Shown piece by piece: positions 44,265-52,530 of a stretch of 64,000 nt of DNA. Position 1 is the stretch's first letter. Each line of letters opens with the position of its first letter. Under the pieces are notes generated by a model. That model was not told where the DNA came from and did not search any database. It saw only the letters and a list, made by a program, of their open reading frames with translations. This DNA is from Xylophilus sp042867185 (lineage in GTDB: Bacteria; Pseudomonadota; Gammaproteobacteria; Burkholderiales; Burkholderiaceae_C), in the NCBI GenBank assembly GCA_042867185.1, contig JBHZQV010000020.1, positions 1-64,000 on the forward strand, in the 5' to 3' direction. The position numbers and the translations under genes are program-made.

Positions 44265-46115
44265 ATGATTTCTGGATTCAAAACCGTGGCTGCGGTAATA
44301 GCCGCGCTGGCCGCCTGCGGCGCTTATGCCAGAGATATACCGGGGGGCTTCTCCCTGTGCGCCCATAAGGGCGAATACTGCGATGCCGGCGAGATGCCGA
44401 ACGTCGTGGCTTATGGAACACAAAAAGACTGGATCAAGAAAACGTTCACCGGCAAGGTACGCTGCACGAATGAAAACTTCGGCTCGGACCCCGCGCCCGG
44501 CAGAGATAAGCGATGCGCTGTCGCGACTGCGGTGTTTTCCGAACCGGGCGATGAAGCACCGTCGTCCGGCGCCGGCGGTCCAGCGCCATCCGCCGTATCG
44601 AGCGTGGAGACGCAGTGGGGAACGGTGAAGGAGCCCAGCCTGCCCGGCGGGGTGTGCGGCATGCCGCTGCAGGCGAACCTGGTCCCGACCGATGGCTGGG
44701 TCGATGCGCTGGACACAGATCCGACGACGTCACAGCCCGATACCGCCCGCATCCAGCAGGCGATCAACGCATGCCCGTCGGGACAGGCGGTCAAGCTGGT
44801 CGTGGGATCGCAGAGCCAGTCGGGCTTCATCATCGGCCCGCTGGTGCTGCGGTCGGGTGTCACGCTCTGGATCGACGACGGCGTGACGCTGTTCGGTTCG
44901 CGCAACCCGGCCGACTACGACACCGGTGCCGGCACCTGCGGCACCGCCATCGTTCAAAAAGCCGCGGCATGCGCCCCCCTGATCTCGGCCAGTTCGACCG
45001 CAAGCAGCGGAGTCGTCGGCGGTGGCGCGATCGACGGCCGCGGCGGCAGCCTGCTGACCAGCGGACCCAATGCAGGCAAGCGCTCGTGGTGGGACGTGGC
45101 GTTCCAGAACAAATCGGAGGGGCTGTTCCAGCAGAACCCGCGCCTGATCCAGGTCACCGGCGGCAGTGACTTCGTGCTGTACCGCGTGGCCGTGATGAAT
45201 TCGCCCAACTTCCACGTCGTCACCAGCAATGTCACCGGTGTGGTGGCCTGGGGCATCAAAATCTTGTCGCCCAGCCGTGTGTACACGCAGCCCGGCTATG
45301 CCTGCCCCGTCGGTTCGACGCCCGATCGCGTGACGCCGGCGACCTGCTTCACGCCCGAAACGGTCAAGAACACCGATGGCTTCGATCCGGGGCTGAGCAA
45401 GAAGGTGCTGCTGGCCTATTCCTACATCAGCACCGGCGACGACCATGTGGCGGTGAAGTCGTCGGGGTCGGGCACATCGCAATATCTGAACTTCGCCCAC
45501 AACCATCTCTACTATGGCCACGGCCTGTCTATCGGCAGCGAGACCGACGCGGGCGTCTCCAACGTGGTGGTGACCGATCTGGTGGTCGACGGCCAGGACA
45601 GTGAAGGCAGCGTCGGGTTGCGGATCAAATCCGACTCGTCGCGCGGCGGCAAGATCGACAACGTCACCTACAGCGGCATCTGCATGCGCAACGTCCACCG
45701 CCCGATGGCGTTCGACGCCTACTACAGTGCCTCGACCGGCACTCTGTATCCGGTCTTTACCAACGTGCGCGTCACCGGCATGCACAACCTGGGCAGCCCA
45801 CAGTACGCCGGCGGTGCGCTTTCGTTCGCGGGCTACAGGGGCCACGGGCAGAGCAATCCGATCACGATCACGCTCGACAACGTGGTATTCGACTCCGCTC
45901 CGACGTTCGAGCCCAGCAAGTTCAGCGGCTCCAAGGTCTCGCCCGAGTCCACGCACTTCACCTTCGGCCCCGGCCCGGTGTCCTTTGCGTCGTTGATCGC
46001 GCCGTCTTCCACCAACGACGTGACCGTCTCCGGAACCCCCGGCACGGCAACGCCGGTCGATTGCAGCAACGCCTTCGTGCCGTTCCAATCGGTGCTGCCC
46101 GCGTCGCCCGTCTGA
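44265..46115 (+). CDS. Glycoside hydrolase family 28 protein (polygalacturonase-like pectinase)
   Basis: 616 aa from ATG 44265 (MISGFKTVAAVIAALAACGAYA, a signal peptide); ATGs at 44253 and 44238 are alternatives. An N-terminal about 100-residue region with paired cysteines (FSLCAHKGEYCDAGEMPN) precedes the right-handed beta-helix. All four GH28 motifs are visible: NTDGFDPG near residue 373, TGDDHVAVKS near 391, GHGLSIGSET near 418 and RIKS near 451. These carry the catalytic aspartates and the substrate Arg/Lys. It is expected to hydrolyse pectic polygalacturonan outside the cytoplasm. Codon use, especially at the 5' end, is less GC-biased than its neighbours, consistent with horizontal transfer. 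Suggests plant association. Confidence 0.92.
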   Translation: MISGFKTVAAVIAALAACGAYARDIPGGFSLCAHKGEYCDAGEMPNVVAYGTQKDWIKKTFTGKVRCTNENFGSDPAPGRDKRCAVATAVFSEPGDEAPSSGAGGPAPSAVSSVETQWGTVKEPSLPGGVCGMPLQANLVPTDGWVDALDTDPTTSQPDTARIQQAINACPSGQAVKLVVGSQSQSGFIIGPLVLRSGVTLWIDDGVTLFGSRNPADYDTGAGTCGTAIVQKAAACAPLISASSTASSGVVGGGAIDGRGGSLLTSGPNAGKRSWWDVAFQNKSEGLFQQNPRLIQVTGGSDFVLYRVAVMNSPNFHVVTSNVTGVVAWGIKILSPSRVYTQPGYACPVGSTPDRVTPATCFTPETVKNTDGFDPGLSKKVLLAYSYISTGDDHVAVKSSGSGTSQYLNFAHNHLYYGHGLSIGSETDAGVSNVVVTDLVVDGQDSEGSVGLRIKSDSSRGGKIDNVTYSGICMRNVHRPMAFDAYYSASTGTLYPVFTNVRVTGMHNLGSPQYAGGALSFAGYRGHGQSNPITITLDNVVFDSAPTFEPSKFSGSKVSPESTHFTFGPGPVSFASLIAPSSTNDVTVSGTPGTATPVDCSNAFVPFQSVLPASPV

Positions 46116-46139
46116 GCGCGGCGAGCGGTTTTGTCCCCA

Positions 46140-46174
46140 AAAGGGCCGAGGTCGTTGAACGACGACGGCCCTTT
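46140..46174. terminator. Bidirectional intrinsic terminator after the pectinase gene
   Basis: AAAGGGCCG (46140-46148) pairs with CGGCCCTTT (46166-46174), with additional inner pairing GTCGTT/GACGAC. It lies between the convergent stops of the pectinase and the exported peptidase. Confidence 0.8.
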
Positions 46175-46191
46175 GCTATTTAATTTATAGC
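46175..46191. repeat. GCTAT-N7-ATAGC palindrome, copy H
   Basis: GCTAT (46175-46179), TTAATTT, ATAGC (46187-46191), directly abutting the terminator and 10 bp before the M20 stop. It is the AT module of the double-hairpin repeat without its GC module. Confidence 0.6.
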
Positions 46192-46201
46192 AATCGAGTG
46201 G

Positions 46202-47551
46202 TCAACGTGGGGCGCGCTTCGCCAGCACCGGCTGGCTGACGCCCTGCACACCGACCAGGGCCAGCACGGTCGTCAGGCTGGTCTGGGCGCCCTGCCAGGC
46301 GTCGGTCGGATCCCACCATTCGCCCAGGGCGTGGAAGGCGCCGGTCTTGCCGCCGCTGCCGAGGATGATGGCCGGGATGCCCAGGCCCATCGGCACGTTG
46401 GCGTCGGTGCTGGCGGCGCGCAGGGTGGGCTTCCAGCCGGTGGCCAGGATGCTGCCGATGGCGGTCTGCACGATCGGCTCGGCCGCGGCGGTGGTGCCGG
46501 CGGGCCGGTCGCCGATGAGGGTGCTGGTGGCGGTGATTTTCGGCTCCACGTTCCAGCGGCGGTTCTCCTCGTCCACCCCGCGCTGCACCGCGGCCATGAT
46601 GTCCTTCTCGGCCGCCAGCAGCGACGGCAGCGCGTTGGAGCGGATGTCGATCGCCATGCTGGCATCGCCCGCGATGGTGTTGACCGAGGTGCCGCCGCCG
46701 ACCTTGCCGACGGTGAAGGTGGTCTTGGGATCGGCGGGCACCTGCACGTCGCCGATGTGGGCGATGCTGCGGCCCATCGCATGGATGGCGCTGGGCACCT
46801 GGCCGAACGCGCCGAAGCTGTGGCCGCCCGGGCCCTTGAAAGCCACGTCGTAGCGGTGGCTGCCGGTGCCCTGGTTGAGCACGCCCTCGCCGGTGCCGGG
46901 CTCCAGGCCCACCATGCCGTCGATGTCGGTGTGGTCGCGGAACAGCGCCTTCATGCCGCGCAGGTTGCCCAGCTCTTCCTCGCCCACGTTGCCGACGAAG
47001 ACGATGTCGCCCACCGTCCGCAGCTTGCGCTCGTTGAGGGCCTTGAGCCACGACAGCAGCACCGTCAGGCCCCGGGTGTCGTCGGAGATGCCGGGCGCGT
47101 ACAGGCGGCCGTCGCGGTCCTTCACCGTCACGTCGGTGCCCTCGGGGAACACCGTGTCGAGGTGGGCCGACACCACCAGCTTCGGCCCGTTGCCGGTGCC
47201 CTTGCGGATGCCGACGGCGTTGCCTTCCTTGTCGATGTGCGCATCGGCCAGGCCCAGGGCCTTCAGGCGGGCGACGAAGTATTCGGCGCGCTTCTGCTCC
47301 TTGAACGGCGGCGCGGGAATCGCGGTGAGGGTGCGCAGTTCCTCGATCGTGCGCGGATGGTCGGCCTTCAGGTCGTCCAGCACCTGCTGCACCGGCGCGG
47401 CGGCGCGCACCGCCTGCAGGGCCTGCTGCACCAGGGGGCTGGCCGGCGCCGTGGCGGGCGTCTGCGCCCGGGCGGCAGGTGCGAGGGCGGCCAGGCCGAG
47501 GCCCAGGGCGCAGCAGAGACGGGAGAGGGAATGCGGAAGGCGTGTGTGCAT
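46202..47551 (-). CDS. Exported M20/M25/M40 family peptidase
   Basis: 449 aa from ATG 47551, giving a signal peptide (LSRLCCALGLGLAALAPAARAQ). Motifs: SAHLDTVFPEGTD near residue 125 (zinc His and Asp), LYAPGISDDTRGLTVLL near 148 (bridging Asp), GNVGEEELGNLRGMK near 182 (catalytic Glu), and a dimerisation domain with GPGGHSFGAFG. It resembles tripeptidase/PepT-like aminopeptidases acting in the periplasm on short peptides. It precedes yidB on the same strand orientation but is downstream of it, separated by 70 bp holding a repeat. Confidence 0.9.
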   Translation of the reverse strand: MHTRLPHSLSRLCCALGLGLAALAPAARAQTPATAPASPLVQQALQAVRAAAPVQQVLDDLKADHPRTIEELRTLTAIPAPPFKEQKRAEYFVARLKALGLADAHIDKEGNAVGIRKGTGNGPKLVVSAHLDTVFPEGTDVTVKDRDGRLYAPGISDDTRGLTVLLSWLKALNERKLRTVGDIVFVGNVGEEELGNLRGMKALFRDHTDIDGMVGLEPGTGEGVLNQGTGSHRYDVAFKGPGGHSFGAFGQVPSAIHAMGRSIAHIGDVQVPADPKTTFTVGKVGGGTSVNTIAGDASMAIDIRSNALPSLLAAEKDIMAAVQRGVDEENRRWNVEPKITATSTLIGDRPAGTTAAAEPIVQTAIGSILATGWKPTLRAASTDANVPMGLGIPAIILGSGGKTGAFHALGEWWDPTDAWQGAQTSLTTVLALVGVQGVSQPVLAKRAPR

Positions 47552-47596
47552 CGTGTGACGGAAGAGAGGTGGGAAAAGGAAAGGAAACAGGCCACA

Positions 47597-47637
47597 GCCG
47601 GCGCCGGGCACCGGCTTTCAGCTATTTTTTCTGTAGC
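47597..47637. repeat. Double-hairpin intergenic repeat, copy F
   Basis: GCCGGCG (47597-47603), five bases, CACCGGC (47609-47615, one mismatch), GCTAT (47621-47625), seven bases, GTAGC (47633-47637). The GCTAT arm contains the yidB stop codon. Confidence 0.7.
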
Positions 47638-48062
47638 AGACTGCCGAGCGATGCCAGCAGGTCCTGCGAGGTCCCCGACGCGGCGCCATCGGCCGGCACC
47701 ACGCCCTGCGGCGTAAGCTTGTCGACCAGCACCGGCAGCCACTGGGCCAGCAGCGTCTGCAGCTGTGCCGGGTCCATGCCCAGCCGGGTGGCCAGGCCTG
47801 CCAGCAGCTCGCCACCCAGCGCATCGTGCACCTGGGCGCCGCTCACCGGCAGGTTGGGCCCGGTGCCGACCCAGGAGGCCGCCAGGTGGCCCAGGCCGCC
47901 CTGCTCGAACCGGTGCAGCAGCCCCGGCAGACCGCCGAGCGGGTTGTTGGTAGAGGCCAGCATCGGGCCCAGGACGGATGCCAGCGGCCCCAGGCCCGCG
48001 CCCGGCGTGCCGCCTGCGGCATGGTTTAAAACGGAACCGACGACGGAATCGAGCAGGCCCAT
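47622..48062 (-). CDS. YidB (DUF937) family protein
   Basis: 146 aa from ATG 48062 (MGLLDSVVGSVLN) behind AAGGAGACACC. The YidB signature is present: Gly-rich N-terminus, GGLPGLLHRFEQGGLGHLAASWVGTGPNLPVSGAQV near residue 45, and LATRLGMDPAQLQTLLAQWLPVLVDKLTPQG near 95. The C-terminus is low-complexity. Function is unknown; homologues are small soluble helical proteins. The stop codon falls within a dispersed palindrome, so that repeat shapes the last codons. Confidence 0.88.
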   Translation of the reverse strand: MGLLDSVVGSVLNHAAGGTPGAGLGPLASVLGPMLASTNNPLGGLPGLLHRFEQGGLGHLAASWVGTGPNLPVSGAQVHDALGGELLAGLATRLGMDPAQLQTLLAQWLPVLVDKLTPQGVVPADGAASGTSQDLLASLGSLLQKK

Positions 48063-48202
48063 GGTGTCTCCTTGTATGGCACGGCGAAGCGAAGCGTCCG
48101 ATTGTCGGCCGCTTGCCGCCCGGGCGTGTATCCAGGAATGGCGGCCCGGACGGCCCGCATCGCCCGGGGACACCCGTCAGCGGGCGGGCGCTGCATGCCG
48201 CG

Positions 48203-48793
48203 TCATTCGCAGCCCAGGTGCTGCCGCAGGTCGTCCACGCTGCGCTGCTCGTTGGGCAGCAGCCGGGGGCTGTCGCCGGCCTGCGGCTGCAGCGCGCGGC
48301 CGCCCAGGTCCGCCGCCCGGCGGTCGAGCAGGGCGCAATCGGCGGCCTGGCGGGCGGGCATGCCGGCGTTGGGCGGCGGTGCCCGGTAGGGCTGCGGCGC
48401 GACCGGCGGCGCGGGCGGCGGCTGGGATTCGAAGGTGGACGGCGACGGCACCACCGAGGGGAGGGGCGTGGTCGCCACCACGTTGCTGTCGGGCTCCACC
48501 TGCAACGCTGCGCCGCGGCTGCCGGCGGGGCAGGCGCTGTCGGAATAGGTGACCCGACCGTTGGCGCCGGTGCATTTGGTGAGGGTCTGCACCCGCGGCC
48601 CGGCGGCGCCGGACGGCGGGGGCGCGGCGGCCCGGGCGGTGCCCGCAGCGGGTGCCTGCGCCTGCGCCGGACGGCCGGCACCGAGCGCCAGGACCGCGCC
48701 GCAGAAGAAAGCCCACGCCGTCGCCCGCAGCAGGGCCCGGCGCGCCGTGGCCGGGAGGAAGGGGGGTGGAGGGCGCGGCAGCGACATGTCCAT
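48203..48793 (-). CDS. DUF4124 domain-containing exported protein
   Basis: 196 aa from ATG 48793 (a second ATG two codons later is possible). Signal/anchor segment ALLRATAWAFFCGAVLALGAG near residues 18-40. The DUF4124 core is LTKCTGANGRVTYSDSACPAGSRGA near 70-95, with the two cysteines that probably form a disulphide. A Pro-rich linker and a C-terminal QAADCALLDRRAADLGGRA ... QRSVDDLRQHLGC follow. Envelope protein of unknown function, common in Burkholderiales. The upstream 375 bp to the cyclase gene contains no gene. Confidence 0.75.
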   Translation of the reverse strand: MDMSLPRPPPPFLPATARRALLRATAWAFFCGAVLALGAGRPAQAQAPAAGTARAAAPPPSGAAGPRVQTLTKCTGANGRVTYSDSACPAGSRGAALQVEPDSNVVATTPLPSVVPSPSTFESQPPPAPPVAPQPYRAPPPNAGMPARQAADCALLDRRAADLGGRALQPQAGDSPRLLPNEQRSVDDLRQHLGCE

Positions 48794-49168
48794 GGCCGGA
48801 TCGTTCTGGAAGGGAAACCGGCGATGGTGCCCGAGCGCGCGGGCGTGCGCACGCCCGCGGCGGCAGGCGGCACCTTCTTCCGACGACCGGCGCGCGTCGC
48901 AGGCGTCCGGTGGGGGTGGTGGCGATTCCAACATGCCCTTACGCATGAGGTCCTCCAGAAACAGTTGTACCCCATCCGGACGGGTGCCCGCGTGCGTAAG
49001 CTCTGTAGGACTAGACAGAGTGCCAACGGGGCTGCCGTCCTTCGCCGTCGCACCGCGGTGCTGGTTAATTTAATTCCACGGACCTCGAAAGCCTTTTTGC
49101 CGTGCCATTTTTCTGGCACGCACGACGGCCCCGCAATTTTGTGGGGCTGCTGCTTTTGCGGTTCAGAA
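48794..49168. other. Intergenic region with two hairpins ahead of the diguanylate cyclase gene
   Basis: The region is moderately AT-rich at its right end. CGTGCCA (49101-49107) pairs with TGGCACG (49114-49120) around TTTTTC; GCCCCGC (49128-49134) pairs with GTGGGGC (49141-49147) around AATTTT. Both lie in the probable 5' leader of the cyclase mRNA, the second ending 21 bp before its ATG. I see no gene here. Confidence 0.55.
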
Positions 49169-50221
49169 ATGGATCTCTCGGTGCATACCAATCCTATCGA
49201 CACGAACTACCACGGTGGTCATCAACCGTACATTCCGCCCCCCCAGCTCTTGGCGGAGGGGCCCGCATTGCGCCGGGAACCCTCCGCTGATTCTCCAAAA
49301 CAGCGCATCCTGCTGGTCGACGATTCCCACACCAGCATGGCCGTCATGGCCGAACTCCTGGCACCCGCCTACGAGATCCTGACCGCCTCCACCGGCCTGC
49401 AGGGCCTGGAGATGGCGCGTGCCTGCCGTCCCGACCTGGTGCTGCTCGACGTGGTGCTGCCCGACATCAACGGCTTCGAAATCCTGCAGCGGCTGCGGGC
49501 CGACCCGGTGACGGCGATGATCGCGGTGGTGTTCGTCACCGGTTTCGACCGGCCGGGCGACGAGGCCCGCGGACTGATGCTCGGCGCGTCCGACTACATC
49601 CTGAAGCCGGCCGAGCCGCCGGTGCTGTTCGCCCGCGTCACCGCGCAGCTGCGGCTGGTGCGCCAGCGCACCGCGATGGAAGCGCTGGCCCACCTGGACG
49701 AGCTGACCGGCATCCCCAACCGCCGCCAGTTCGACGAGGTGCTGGCCGCGGAGTGCCGGCGTGCCGACCGCCAGAAGCAGCCGGTATCGGTGGCGATCTT
49801 CGACGTCGATTTCTTCAAGCAGTACAACGACCGCTACGGCCACCCGGCCGGCGACCGGGCGCTGAAGGCCGTGGCGCGGGTGCTGCGCGACGGCATGCAC
49901 CGCCCCGGCGACCTGGCCGCCCGCTACGGCGGCGAAGAGTTCGCGCTCGTCCTGGGCGGCACCAGCCGGCAGGGCGCGCTGGCGCTGGCCAACCGGCTGC
50001 GCCAGGCGGTGGGCGGGCTGCAGATCGCCCACTCGGATTCGCCTGTCGCGTCGCACCTCACCGTGAGCGTCGGCGTCGCCAGCACGATACCGGCGGCCGA
50101 CAGCAACCCGCAGATCCTGGTGCAGCGGGCCGACGACAGCCTCTACCGCGCCAAGGAAGCCGGCCGCAACAAGACCGTGGCCGATGGCGACTTCGGCCAC
50201 GCATCGCTCTCGGTCGCCTGA
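49169..50221 (+). CDS. Response regulator diguanylate cyclase (REC-GGDEF, PleD-like)
   Basis: 350 aa from ATG 49169. Receiver domain at about 45-165: LLVDDSH, phospho-acceptor in LVLLDVVLPDINGFE near residue 96, and the Lys in DYILKPAEPP. The GGDEF domain (about 175-345) starts LAHLDELTGIPNRRQFDE and has an intact active site YGGEEFALVL near 255. An inhibitory I-site RxxD (RPGD) lies five residues ahead, so product inhibition is expected. It makes cyclic-di-GMP in response to phosphorylation by an unknown kinase. With the GAF-EAL gene, the window encodes both synthesis and breakdown of this messenger. Confidence 0.93.
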   Translation: MDLSVHTNPIDTNYHGGHQPYIPPPQLLAEGPALRREPSADSPKQRILLVDDSHTSMAVMAELLAPAYEILTASTGLQGLEMARACRPDLVLLDVVLPDINGFEILQRLRADPVTAMIAVVFVTGFDRPGDEARGLMLGASDYILKPAEPPVLFARVTAQLRLVRQRTAMEALAHLDELTGIPNRRQFDEVLAAECRRADRQKQPVSVAIFDVDFFKQYNDRYGHPAGDRALKAVARVLRDGMHRPGDLAARYGGEEFALVLGGTSRQGALALANRLRQAVGGLQIAHSDSPVASHLTVSVGVASTIPAADSNPQILVQRADDSLYRAKEAGRNKTVADGDFGHASLSVA

Positions 50222-50267
50222 GCGGCGGCCGGCGGACGCCTACGCCGCGGTGCCGCCGCCGGCAACG

Positions 50268-50475
50268 ATGGACCGTTTCGATGCGATGCTGGCCTTCGCC
50301 CGGTGGTGGTCTCGCCAGCATGGGCGTCCTGTGGCTGCCCGACTACATGGCACGCGCGCAGCGCGTGCGCGGCGAACTGGTACCGCTCCACATCGCCTTC
50401 CCGCCGAACCGGCATGTCAGTGCGAAGCTGCGGGTGTTCATCGACTGGGTGGTCGAGTCGATGGCGCACCACGCT
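50268..50475 (+). pseudogene. LysR-type regulator remnant with large internal deletion
   Basis: ATG 50268 starts MDRFDAMLAFARWW, the hallmark LysR N-terminus up to about residue 13. The reading then jumps, in the +1 frame from about 50305, to LASMGVLWLPDYMARAQRVRGELVPLHIAFPPNRHVSAKLRVFIDWVVE, a typical LysR C-terminus of the last about 55 residues. Roughly 220 codons, including the rest of the DNA-binding and most of the effector domain, are missing and the junction shifts frame. It is not functional as a regulator. The remnant ends against the convergent H-NS gene. Confidence 0.8.
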
Positions 50476-50477
50476 TT

Positions 50478-50825
50478 CTACAGATGTCCCCGCTGCGCCG
50501 CAGCGGCCGCCATTTCCGCCAGAAAGGGGCCCCGCGGCGCCTCGACCGGCTTATCCACCAGAAACTCGCTCCGGTCCTTGCCCGCGATCCATTTCGGCGG
50601 TTTACCCCGGCCCGTCCAGGTGGCACCGGTCTTCTCGTCCAGGTATTTGGTCGCGACCTTCTTTTCGGGCAATTTCCATGGGAATACCTGCTGGGCGGTG
50701 AAACCGAACTCGGCCACCAATTCCCGCACCTTCACCAGCGCCGCTTCCGATTCGACCTTGTAGGCCTTGGCGATTTCCGCATCGAGCTTGGCGCGGGCGC
50801 TTTCCAGATCTTTGAGATTATTCAT
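50478..50825 (-). CDS. H-NS family nucleoid protein
   Basis: 115 aa. The N-terminal half is a coiled coil (LKDLESARAKLDAEIAKAYKVESEAALVKVRELV). The C-terminal DNA-binding part is YLDEKTGATWTGRGKPPKWIAG near residues 61-82, containing the TWTGRGKPPKWI loop that inserts into AT-rich minor grooves. Such Bv3F/MvaT-like short H-NS proteins silence horizontally acquired AT-rich DNA in Burkholderiales. An Ala-rich tail follows. It is convergent with the LysR remnant. Its upstream DNA (50826-50880) is AT-rich with GGTATACC, plausibly the promoter. Confidence 0.93.
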   Translation of the reverse strand: MNNLKDLESARAKLDAEIAKAYKVESEAALVKVRELVAEFGFTAQQVFPWKLPEKKVATKYLDEKTGATWTGRGKPPKWIAGKDRSEFLVDKPVEAPRGPFLAEMAAAAAQRGHL

Positions 50826-51399
50826 GTCGCTTGGTATACCGATTGCAATTAAAACTGGGTGTTAAATAAAACAAACCGTCCAGATCCGGCCCACGACAAG
50901 CCGGACGCGATTTCCTGCAGCCGTATGGGCGCGCAGTTGGAGGGGCGAAGCAAACCGAAGTTGCAAAGGCATTGGCATGGCACACCCCACAAAGGCCATG
51001 CAAAAACCGAAGAGATTCTATAGCGCACTATGGAATTGATAGCTGCACGCCATTGAATAGCAATGACGACAGGCCGATTTAATCCAGAACCACCCGCACC
51101 TCCACCGCAGGCGTCACTGCCGCGCAGCCGGCAGCAGCCGAATGTCCCCGCTCCCGCTCCCCCGCCCCTCGGGATGCGCCGAGGAGCGCAGCGGCAGGCG
51201 GAATAAGGGCCGCGCATGTCTGAGCGCAGCGAGTTTGCGCGGACCCCGCCTGACGCGAGCACCGCAGGTTGCCCCGCAGCGCAGCGAAGGGGACGCAGCA
51301 CGTGGGGTCGCCTTTTCTTGGTTACTTCTTTTGGCGAAGCAAAAGAAGTGACTCGCCCGCGGGGGCGAAATCCCCGCCTCCACCCCCAAAAGCCGCGGC
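50826..51399. other. Gene-free repeat-bearing region between hns and the alcohol dehydrogenase gene
   Basis: Contains an AT-rich hns promoter area, an ACTAT-N7-ATAGC palindrome (51027-51043), and from about 51180 to 51360 a GC-rich dispersed-type element (blocks such as CCGCAGCGCAGCGAAGGGGA) that includes a perfect 10-bp hairpin ACTTCTTTTG/CAAAAGAAGT at 51324-51349 with loop GCGAAG. I recognise the latter as a class of intergenic repeat seen in Comamonadaceae. No gene is supported. Confidence 0.65.
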
Positions 51400-51477
51400 G
51401 GCAGCGGCAGCGGCAGCGGCAGCGGCAGCGGCAGCGGCAGCGGCAGCGGCAGCGGCAGCGGCAGCGGCAGCGGCAGC
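51400..51477. repeat. (GGCAGC)13 hexanucleotide microsatellite
   Basis: Thirteen exact tandem copies of GGCAGC end one base before the stop codon of the alcohol dehydrogenase gene (51478-51480 on the minus strand). It would be read as poly-Ala in one plus-strand frame, but no gene uses it. Confidence 0.95.
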
Positions 51478-52530
51478 CTAGGCCAGGCTGGCCATATCCA
51501 CCACGAACCGATACTTCACATCGCTCTTCAACATCCGCTCATACGCCGTGTTGATCTCGTCCATCCGGATCGCCTCGATATCCGACACGATCCCGTGCTG
51601 CGCACAGAAATCCAGCATCTCCTGCGTTTCCTTGATCCCGCCGATCAGCGAACCCGCCAGCCGGCGCCGCTTCATGATCAGCCCGAACACGTTGGGCGAC
51701 GGATGCGGGCTGTCGGGCGCGCCCACCAGGGTCATCGTGCCGTCGAGCTTGAGCAGGCCCAGGAACGCGTCGAGGCTGTGCGGTGCCGCCACCGTGTTCA
51801 GGATGAAATCGAAGCTGTTGGCGTGCGCCGCCATCTCGTCGGCGTTCTTCGACACCACCACTTCCCGGGCGCCGAGGCGCAGCGCGTCTTCGCGCTTGCC
51901 GGGCGAGGTGGTGAACAGGACCACGTGCGCGCCCATGGCGGCGGCGATCTTCACGCCCATGTGGCCCAGGCCGCCCAGGCCCACGATGCCGACCTTGTGG
52001 CCGGGGCCGACGCCCCACTGGCGCAGCGGCGAATAGGTGGTGATGCCGGCGCACAGCAGCGGCGCCACGGCGGCCAGGGAGGCCTCGTCGTGCGAGATCT
52101 TCAGCACGAAGGATTCGCGCACCACCATGTGATCGGAGTAGCCGCCGTAGGTGTTCTCGCCGCCGCCGAACATCGGGCCGTTGTAGGTGCCGGTGAAGCC
52201 GTTCTCGCAGTACTGCTCCAGCCCGTCGGCGCACGGGGTGCAGTGCTGGCAGCTGTCGACCATGCAGCCGACGCCGACCAGGTCGCCGACCTGGAATTTC
52301 GACACCAGGTCGCCCACCGCGGTCACGCGGCCGACGATCTCGTGGCCGGGGACGCTGGGATACACCGTGTTCTGCCACTCGTTGCGGGCGGTGTGCAGAT
52401 CCGAATGGCAGACGCCGCAGTGCAGCACGTCGAGCGCCACGTCCAGCGGTCCGGGGGTGCGGCGCTCGAAGGTGAAGGGGGCCAGCGGGGTGGTGGGGGC
52501 GGTGGCGGCGTAGCCGTGGGCTTGTGTCAT
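51478..52530 (-). CDS. Zinc-dependent NAD(P) alcohol dehydrogenase (YahK/cinnamyl alcohol dehydrogenase type)
   Basis: 350 aa from ATG 52530. Catalytic zinc: Cys/His in VLHCGVCHSDLH near residue 38 and GHEIVGRVTAVG near 63. Structural zinc: CQHCTPCADGLEQYC near 93-107. Rossmann motif GLGGLGHMGVKIA near 178, and the C-terminal GSLIGGIKETQEMLDF is typical of YahK-like aldehyde reductases. It reduces aldehydes broadly, preferring NADPH. Divergent from the metallophosphoesterase. The TAG stop abuts the GGCAGC microsatellite. Confidence 0.93.
   Translation of the reverse strand: MTQAHGYAATAPTTPLAPFTFERRTPGPLDVALDVLHCGVCHSDLHTARNEWQNTVYPSVPGHEIVGRVTAVGDLVSKFQVGDLVGVGCMVDSCQHCTPCADGLEQYCENGFTGTYNGPMFGGGENTYGGYSDHMVVRESFVLKISHDEASLAAVAPLLCAGITTYSPLRQWGVGPGHKVGIVGLGGLGHMGVKIAAAMGAHVVLFTTSPGKREDALRLGAREVVVSKNADEMAAHANSFDFILNTVAAPHSLDAFLGLLKLDGTMTLVGAPDSPHPSPNVFGLIMKRRRLAGSLIGGIKETQEMLDFCAQHGIVSDIEAIRMDEINTAYERMLKSDVKYRFVVDMASLA

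Noticed and set aside
44238..46115. Prophage or insertion element around the AT-rich pectinase region
   Set aside because: No transposase, integrase, terminal inverted repeats or phage genes are visible on either side; only base composition differs.
51269..51481. Small plus-strand frame ending in a poly-alanine run
   Set aside because: The alanines are simply the GGCAGC microsatellite in one frame; the rest is the dispersed repeat, with no RBS or family match.
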